From positions 1-9,996 of the forward strand of contig DASWMP010000108.1 of the NCBI GenBank assembly GCA_036399695.1: a stretch of 9,996 nt of DNA, written 5' to 3'. The position numbers were made by a program, and so were the translations under genes. Of this stretch, positions 5,653-9,996 are shown piece by piece (position 1 is the first letter of the stretch; each line of letters begins with the position of its first letter). The notes below the pieces were generated by a model. The model was not told where the DNA came from. It did not search any database and worked only from the letters and a program-made list of their open reading frames with translations. This DNA is from DASVEE01 sp036399695 (GTDB taxonomy: Bacteria > Acidobacteriota > Thermoanaerobaculia > Gp7-AA8).

Positions 5653-6573
5653 ATGTCCAATCTGTCTGTACGGTTCAGGGGAATCTGCTGTCATATCGAT
5701 CCGCCGAACGGGGAGAAGTTCATCAAGCGGACGGTGCTGCGTCAGACGCGTGTGCCCGGCAACGGCCAGGGCAACGGCAATGGAAATGGAAACGGCAACG
5801 GCAGCGGTCATGATCATGGCCACGCTGCCACCGCCGCCGGTGCGCATGACCACGGCCATGACGAGGGCCACGGCCACGCCCATCTGGCCGGTGTCGGCGA
5901 CGAGCACATCGCCTACATCGAGTGCGTGGCCGGCGACGTCGATCTCGAGAAGAGCCGCGGCGTCGAGCCGTCGCCCGCCTACCAGCGCGCCGGCGACGCC
6001 GGCCGCTACGTACGGTTCGAGCTGATGGGTGACATCGTCGAGCTGGTCGGCGTGCGATGCTCGACGCTGACGACGCTGCCGAGCTACGACGAGCGCGTCC
6101 CCCGCCTGCACAAGGTGGCGCCGGGACTCGGACCGGTCGCTCCGCAACTCCTCGGCGATCCGTACGAGATGGATCCGGCGTTCGTGGCGGCGGTGTTCGA
6201 CATGCCGGGAGGCACGCTGTACGGCGGCCCGCCGGAGCCGTTCGCCACCCGCTTCACCGGCGGCGAGACGGAATGGCCGGCGGCGAAGCTGGCCTCCTGG
6301 GTCGAGCTGCTGGTCGAAGTGCCGGAGACGCCGCGCATCCGTCTGACGCCGATCAAAGGCGGCCAGCCGCGCGAGATCGCGCTGAAGCCCGGCACGCGGA
6401 TGATCACGATCGGCAACGAGACCGACGCCTCCATCCGCGCCGTGGACGAGGAGGACGGCGGCAGCCATTTCGGCCTGTACTACGGCCTCGCCGCGACGCA
6501 GCCGAAGAACGCCCCGCAGGTCGAGGTGTTCCACGGGCTCTCGGGCGGCTGTTCCAACAGTAACTATCCGTGA
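5653..6573 (+). CDS. Unrecognised protein with Gly-Asn and His-rich linker
   Basis: 306 residues; no family recognised with confidence. It starts with SVRFRGICCHID (vicinal Cys12-Cys13, His14). A low-complexity stretch follows: alternating Gly/Asn (about 36-50), then His-rich HDHGH...HDHGHDEGHGHAH (53-77, nine His in 25 residues), as in Zn/Ni/Co storage or sensing loops. The rest (about 78-306) looks like an ordinary globular, beta-rich domain with Trp-Val-Glu-Leu and MITIGNE strands, and HFGLYYGLA near the end. The tail is GGCSNSNYP with one Cys. There is no signal peptide or membrane segment, so it is probably cytosolic. The HFGLYY region reminds me of uncharacterised proteins I have seen beside caspase-like genes, but I cannot verify this. 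It is probably co-transcribed with the CHAT gene 56 bases downstream and divergent from the C11 gene. It could be a substrate, partner or regulator of either peptidase; that is inference. Confidence 0.8.
   Translation: MSNLSVRFRGICCHIDPPNGEKFIKRTVLRQTRVPGNGQGNGNGNGNGNGSGHDHGHAATAAGAHDHGHDEGHGHAHLAGVGDEHIAYIECVAGDVDLEKSRGVEPSPAYQRAGDAGRYVRFELMGDIVELVGVRCSTLTTLPSYDERVPRLHKVAPGLGPVAPQLLGDPYEMDPAFVAAVFDMPGGTLYGGPPEPFATRFTGGETEWPAAKLASWVELLVEVPETPRIRLTPIKGGQPREIALKPGTRMITIGNETDASIRAVDEEDGGSHFGLYYGLAATQPKNAPQVEVFHGLSGGCSNSNYP
5758..5883 (+). repeat. In-gene low-complexity Gly-Asn / His-rich repeat
   Basis: A GGNAAY-type hexamer repeat (about seven Gly-Asn codon pairs, 5758-5802) is followed by Asp-His-Gly-His-type codons to 5883. 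Codon choice in the Gly-Asn part alternates GGC/GGA and AAC/AAT, so the DNA is not a pure microsatellite, which argues for selection on the protein sequence. Length could still vary between strains by slippage. Confidence 0.75.
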
Positions 6574-6629
6574 CCATTCGGCGCGGACCGTAATTAATTC
6601 CGGCGTAAGATGGCGCGCAGGGGGACTCC

Positions 6630-9600
6630 TTGCGCGTCGTCTCACGCCGGGTCGTAGCTGGCCTCGTGGTACTCGCCGTCGCAGTGGCCGCGGTCTGGCT
6701 GGCCGTCGGCACGGGTGCGGTCAAGCAGGCGCGCCTGCGGGGCGCGGTCACCCGTCTGGCCGATGCCACCCCGACGGCACGCCTCCCGCGCGCCCGTTTC
6801 AGTGCCCTCGGCGCCGTCCGCAACTCCACGCTGGCGACGACGACGCAACCCTCGACCGCCGACGTCGCTCCCGCCGCGGCGGTGCTGGAACAGGCCAGCG
6901 GCCTGACCTCGCCGCAGGCGGCGCGCGCTGCTGCCGTCGCCGCGGTGATCGGCGGCGACATCACCGCGGCGATCCTGCGTCTCGAAAGCGCCGTCGCCCG
7001 TGACGCGAACGACACCCTGCTCTGGAGCGATCTCGCCGCGGCACGTTACGAGCTCGGTACGACCTCTTCCATGCTGGACGCGCTGGTGGCGGTCGACCGC
7101 GCGCTGCGCCTCGATGCGAAGAACGGCGATGCCCTCTACAACCGCGGCCTGATCCTCGAAGCGTTCGGCGTCTACAGGGTCGCCGCGGCGTCGTGGCAGG
7201 CCTGTCTGCTGACGACGGACGACGAGCGTCTGCTCACGGCCGCACGCGATGCTCTCCGGCGCGTCGAACGGGAGACGGAGAACGCACGCTGGCGGGCCGC
7301 GGACCCCACGCTCGTCACGAGCAGCGCGCAACGCATTCGCCAGCTCGTCACTCAGTTGCCGCAGCCCGCGCGGCGCTACTCGGAAGTCAAATATCTGGGG
7401 GCCTGGGGGAAGGCCGTGCTGGAGGGCGACGTGGCCGCCGCCGAGCAGCATCTGCGGGTCGCGCGGATCATCGGTGCGGCTCTGAAGGTGCGCGACGAAA
7501 CGCTGCTGTCCGATGCCGTCGCCGCCGTCGATGCTGCAGACAGCTCGCGCCGCCGCCTGCTCGCCGAGGCGCATGCGTCGTATGACGCCGGCCGGCTCGC
7601 GTATAGCAAAGACGAGTGCGGGCAAGCCGAGCCGTTGCTGCGCAGAGCGTCGGCCCTCTTCGCCGAAGGCGGCAGCCCGATGGCGCTTTCGGCCGACTAC
7701 TTTGCCGCGAACACGCTCATCGACCGCAGTCAAATCAATGAAGGGCATGCGGAGCTGAATGCTGTACTCGCACGCGTCCGGCCGACGTCTTACCGTGCGC
7801 TGACGGCCGAGGTGCTCTGGGAACTGGCGCTCGCCGAAGGCCTGCGCGGTGCCCTCTTCGACGCAACGACGCTCACCCTCGAGGCACTGTCGATCTTCAA
7901 CACGCTCGGGGAGACGGAGAACGCCGGCGCAGCCGAGGGGCAGCTCGCGGAGCTGTTCGACCGCCTCGGCCGCGGCGAGGAGGCGTGGGCGCGTCGCATG
8001 TCGGCCATGCGCCTGCTCAGTATCGCCGGGGATGCGAGGCGGCTGAGCGTGACGCTGACCGCCGGCGAGCGCAACGCCATCCGCGACGAGCGCTGGTCTC
8101 TGGCACGCTCGCTGGTCGGCCTCGATGTGGAACTGGCCGGCAATGCGGTGCAGCCGCGCGTCAACAGCCTGGCGCTGCGTTCCATCGTCGAGCATCGCCT
8201 CGGAGACTTCGTCCTTTCGGAGCGGACGCTGCGCGAAGGACGGGCCGAGACCGCGCGCATCGCGGCACCCGAAACACGCGCGCACATGGCCGCGGTGCTC
8301 GACGCCGCCGAAGGAACCGTGCTCCGCGACCGCGACCCAGCGCGGGCCATCGAGGTGCTCACCAGAGCACTCGACTTCTACCAGCGCAACCAGCGGACGT
8401 GGCTCGTTCCTGACGTCCATCTCCAGCGTGGACGCGCCTACGCCGCGGCCGGCGACCAGGCCGGTGCCTGGCGTGAGTACGCGGCCGGCCTCGACGCCGT
8501 CGAGTCGCAGCGCCTCGCCTCGGTGGCGCCCGCTGGCCGCGCGCAGGTCCTCGACGCGGCGGAGGATCTGGTCGACGAAGCGCTGGCGCTGCTGGTGGCG
8601 ACGAAGGACACCGACCTCGCCTTCAGTTACGCAGAGCGCACCCGCGCGCGCTCGCTGCTCGATCTCATCGACGACGGGAACGCGGCGGCCGTCGATCGCC
8701 GGACGATCCAGGCGCTGCTGCCGCCGGACGTGCTCTTCGTCGAGTTCGCCGTGCTGCGCGACCAGCTCGTCACCTTCGCCATCCGCAACAACGACTATCG
8801 CGTCTTCACCGCGCAGCTCCGGCCGATCGATCTGGGGCGCCGCGTGGACCGGCTTTCCACGCTCATCGCCGCGCGGGCGCCGCTCGACATTGTCCGTCGC
8901 GACGCGAAGGAGCTGTACGACCTGCTCTTCGGGCAACTCGGATCGCTGACGACCGGCGCCCGCTCGATCGTGCTCGTGCCGGATTACGTCCTGCAGCGCG
9001 TCCCGTTCGCCGGCCTCTGGACGGCCGAGCGCTGGCTGTTCGAGGAGGCGTCGCTCGTCGTCGCGCCGAGTGCCTCGGTGCTGGTGGCGGGCTCGAAAAA
9101 GCCGGCGGCGCGATACCGCAACCTGCTCGTGGTCGCGAACCCGCAGCTTTCGTCGATGGTGTCGCTGCCGTTCGCCGAGCGGGAGGCGGATGCGATCGCG
9201 GCGCTCTACGGCTCACCGAAGGCGCTCTCCGGCAAGCAGGCGACGAAAGCGAACTTCCTCGCCGCCGTCCCCCACGCCGACGTCATCCACTTCGCCGGCC
9301 ACGGCCTCGGCGACGCCGAGCTCTCCCCGGCGCTCTTCTTCGCCGGCGAGTCCGGTCGCATGTACGCCCACGAGATCAGCCACCTGACGCTCCCGCGCCG
9401 CCCGCTCGTCTTCGTCGCCGCCTGCAGCACGCTCCGCGGACGCAGCACCGGCCTCGATGGCACCCGCAGCATCGCCAGCGCCTTCCTCGGCGCCAGGGCG
9501 TCCACGGTCGTCGGCACGCTGTGGGACATCGACGACGAACCATCGGCGTTCATCGCCACCGAGTTCCACCGCGCTCTGGGCCACGAATCCCCCGCCGAAG

Positions 9601-9692
9601 CCCTGCGCACCGCCCAACGGGCCTCACTCGCCCGCGGCGGCCATCCAGCCGATTGGGCGCCGTTCGTAGTGTTCAGCACCACGATGCGCTAG
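6630..9692 (+). CDS. TPR-CHAT domain protein, predicted membrane-anchored caspase-like peptidase
   Basis: A 1020-residue protein. Basic MRVVSRR is followed by a hydrophobic segment (about 8-31, VVAGLVVLAVAVAAVWLAVG), predicted to be a signal anchor with the body outside the cytoplasm by the positive-inside rule; an uncleaved cytosolic variant cannot be excluded. Residues about 75-660 are Ala/Leu/Arg-rich helices with TPR-like units (for example DALYNRGLILEAFGVYRVAAASW). A CHAT domain fills about 690-1018, beginning near LPPDVLFVEF. The catalytic pair is intact: His891 in HFAGHG and Cys932 in FVAACST, followed by LWDIDDEPS. CHAT peptidases are caspase and separase relatives; known examples are activated by partner proteins (for example the type III-E CRISPR effector) and cut specific targets. 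The TPR part is the likely sensor or scaffold. The start is TTG 6630 behind a weak AGGGGGA; ATG 6610 is out of frame. It lies 56 bases after the His-rich gene, probably the same operon. A low-GC patch and a weak TAAGAT at 6606 could be an extra promoter. Confidence 0.88.
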   Translation: MRVVSRRVVAGLVVLAVAVAAVWLAVGTGAVKQARLRGAVTRLADATPTARLPRARFSALGAVRNSTLATTTQPSTADVAPAAAVLEQASGLTSPQAARAAAVAAVIGGDITAAILRLESAVARDANDTLLWSDLAAARYELGTTSSMLDALVAVDRALRLDAKNGDALYNRGLILEAFGVYRVAAASWQACLLTTDDERLLTAARDALRRVERETENARWRAADPTLVTSSAQRIRQLVTQLPQPARRYSEVKYLGAWGKAVLEGDVAAAEQHLRVARIIGAALKVRDETLLSDAVAAVDAADSSRRRLLAEAHASYDAGRLAYSKDECGQAEPLLRRASALFAEGGSPMALSADYFAANTLIDRSQINEGHAELNAVLARVRPTSYRALTAEVLWELALAEGLRGALFDATTLTLEALSIFNTLGETENAGAAEGQLAELFDRLGRGEEAWARRMSAMRLLSIAGDARRLSVTLTAGERNAIRDERWSLARSLVGLDVELAGNAVQPRVNSLALRSIVEHRLGDFVLSERTLREGRAETARIAAPETRAHMAAVLDAAEGTVLRDRDPARAIEVLTRALDFYQRNQRTWLVPDVHLQRGRAYAAAGDQAGAWREYAAGLDAVESQRLASVAPAGRAQVLDAAEDLVDEALALLVATKDTDLAFSYAERTRARSLLDLIDDGNAAAVDRRTIQALLPPDVLFVEFAVLRDQLVTFAIRNNDYRVFTAQLRPIDLGRRVDRLSTLIAARAPLDIVRRDAKELYDLLFGQLGSLTTGARSIVLVPDYVLQRVPFAGLWTAERWLFEEASLVVAPSASVLVAGSKKPAARYRNLLVVANPQLSSMVSLPFAEREADAIAALYGSPKALSGKQATKANFLAAVPHADVIHFAGHGLGDAELSPALFFAGESGRMYAHEISHLTLPRRPLVFVAACSTLRGRSTGLDGTRSIASAFLGARASTVVGTLWDIDDEPSAFIATEFHRALGHESPAEALRTAQRASLARGGHPADWAPFVVFSTTMR

Positions 9693-9985
9693 GCGCAAGG
9701 CAATCTCGGAGTGCGGTGGCGAACGGAGGGTGTCTCAAAACGGTGCGTTTCGATCTACTCCCTTGGTTCTGCCGTCGATGAACCGGCGCCTGCGGGCGCG
9801 GACAGACAGGAGTGTCTGTCCCACAATCAGATTCCGCCGAATATCGGGCACCCGCGGGCACGCTGGCATTCAATGTGGGACAGACACTCTTGTCTGTCTG
9901 CGCCCGCAGGCGCCGGTTTCTAATCAGGCTATCAGAGTGTGTGCGCTCCGTTTTGCGTCACTCCTAGAGGAGGAGAGCGCGAAGG
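9693..9985. other. Intergenic region dominated by a nested palindrome, no gene seen
   Basis: Nothing coding is supported between the CHAT stop and the possible start at 9986. Short frames here translate the palindrome (DRQECLSHN- and RHSCLSAPAG-type strings) and are spurious. The palindrome may also end CHAT transcription. Confidence 0.65.
9728..9963. repeat. Nested palindromic element (BIME/MITE-like)
   Basis: Inner arms of 45 bases (9781-9825 and 9874-9918) are reverse complements except at two positions. Both differences would be G-U pairs in a plus-strand transcript, so that RNA could fold fully. Each arm has its own hairpin: GACAGACA (9801-9808) with TGTCTGTC (9813-9820) in the left arm, and the same stem at 9879-9886/9891-9898 in the right. 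The spacer is 48 bases. An outer, weaker inverted pair (9728-9747 and 9944-9963) matches at 16 of 20 positions. Two REP-like hairpins in inverted orientation are what a BIME looks like; such elements are moved in trans by RAYT transposases. The outer pair could instead be the ends of a short MITE. No transposase is present here. Confidence 0.85.
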
Positions 9986-9996
9986 ATGAGTCGAGA
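9986..9996 (+). CDS. Possible start of a further gene, cut by the window edge
   Basis: ATG 9986 (Met-Ser-Arg...) follows a purine-rich AGAGGAGGAG at 9966-9975, about 12 bases upstream, rather far for an ideal ribosome site. Only three codons are visible, so no product can be named and the call rests on the ribosome-site-like sequence alone. Confidence 0.25.

Noticed and set aside
5653..6573. Bacterial gasdermin next to a protease
   Set aside because: Gasdermins do occur beside caspase-like peptidases, but this protein has a long His-rich linker near the N-terminus and I see no gasdermin-like pore-domain pattern or matching length. Structure prediction could revisit this.
6574..6629. Promoter for the CHAT gene at the AT-rich patch
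   Set aside because: TAAGAT at 6606-6611 matches only four of six -10 positions and no -35 was found at proper spacing; it was mentioned in the gene entry but not called.
5557..6645. N-terminal extension of the C11 peptidase to 740 residues
   Set aside because: It is antisense to the His-rich gene, which has a strong ribosome site, and adds no recognisable domain before the natural domain start YDWTVML.
6642..8936. Minus-strand open frame of 764 codons
   Set aside because: Antisense shadow of the TPR-CHAT gene; no motifs and a composition typical of reverse-frame GC-rich translation.
6630..9692. Type III-E CRISPR-associated CHAT (Craspase) component
   Set aside because: No CRISPR array or Cas7-11-like gene is in the window, and the N-terminal membrane anchor does not fit a cytosolic RNA-guided complex.
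9780..9923. Short coding frames over the right-hand palindrome
   Set aside because: They translate the inverted repeat itself on both strands and have no ribosome sites.

Overview
This is a GC-rich bacterial chromosomal window (roughly two-thirds G+C by eye) with seven complete protein genes, a possible eighth start at the right edge, and unusually many non-coding repeats. No rRNA, tRNA, transposase or CRISPR array was seen. The best guess at the host is a soil-type Acidobacteriota or a similar high-GC phylum. This rests on the gene mix (large TPR-CHAT protein, clostripain-family peptidase, MsrB-MsrA fusion) and on intergenic repeats (GAAYGCA heptamers, a TCCCAT-type 9-mer array, a GACAGACA/TGTCTGTC palindrome) that I associate from memory with such genomes. 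No marker gene fixes the taxon.

Layout. Bases 1-94 hold a palindromic hairpin cut by the window edge. A minus-strand membrane metallophosphoesterase (139-1269) follows. Bases 1270-1710 separate it from a divergent plus-strand gene and hold two kinds of short repeat. That gene (1711-2793) encodes an MsrB-MsrA methionine sulfoxide reductase. It has two well-placed starts, which predict an exported lipoprotein form and a cytosolic form. A perfect 11-bp hairpin lies between its end and the convergent end of a four-gene minus-strand run. In order of transcription the run is: clostripain-like C11 peptidase (5556-4423), GNAT acetyltransferase (4411-3983), RlmA-type 23S rRNA methyltransferase (3986-3177) and SemiSWEET sugar transporter (3180-2920). 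Spacings are 11 nt, a GTGA overlap and an ATGA overlap, so these genes are probably co-transcribed and partly translationally coupled.

Divergent from the C11 gene, across only 96 bp, is a plus-strand pair: an unrecognised protein with a Gly-Asn then His-rich linker (5653-6573), and a 1020-residue TPR-CHAT protein (6630-9692) with a predicted N-terminal membrane anchor and an intact His/Cys dyad. Two clan CD cysteine peptidases thus flank an unrecognised His-rich protein. This is the best candidate here for an undescribed system (a proteolytic signalling, stress or defence module), but that is inference from arrangement only.

Downstream of the CHAT gene is a 236-bp nested palindrome (9728-9963) that resembles a paired REP element (BIME) or a small MITE. 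A possible start codon of the next gene lies at 9986.
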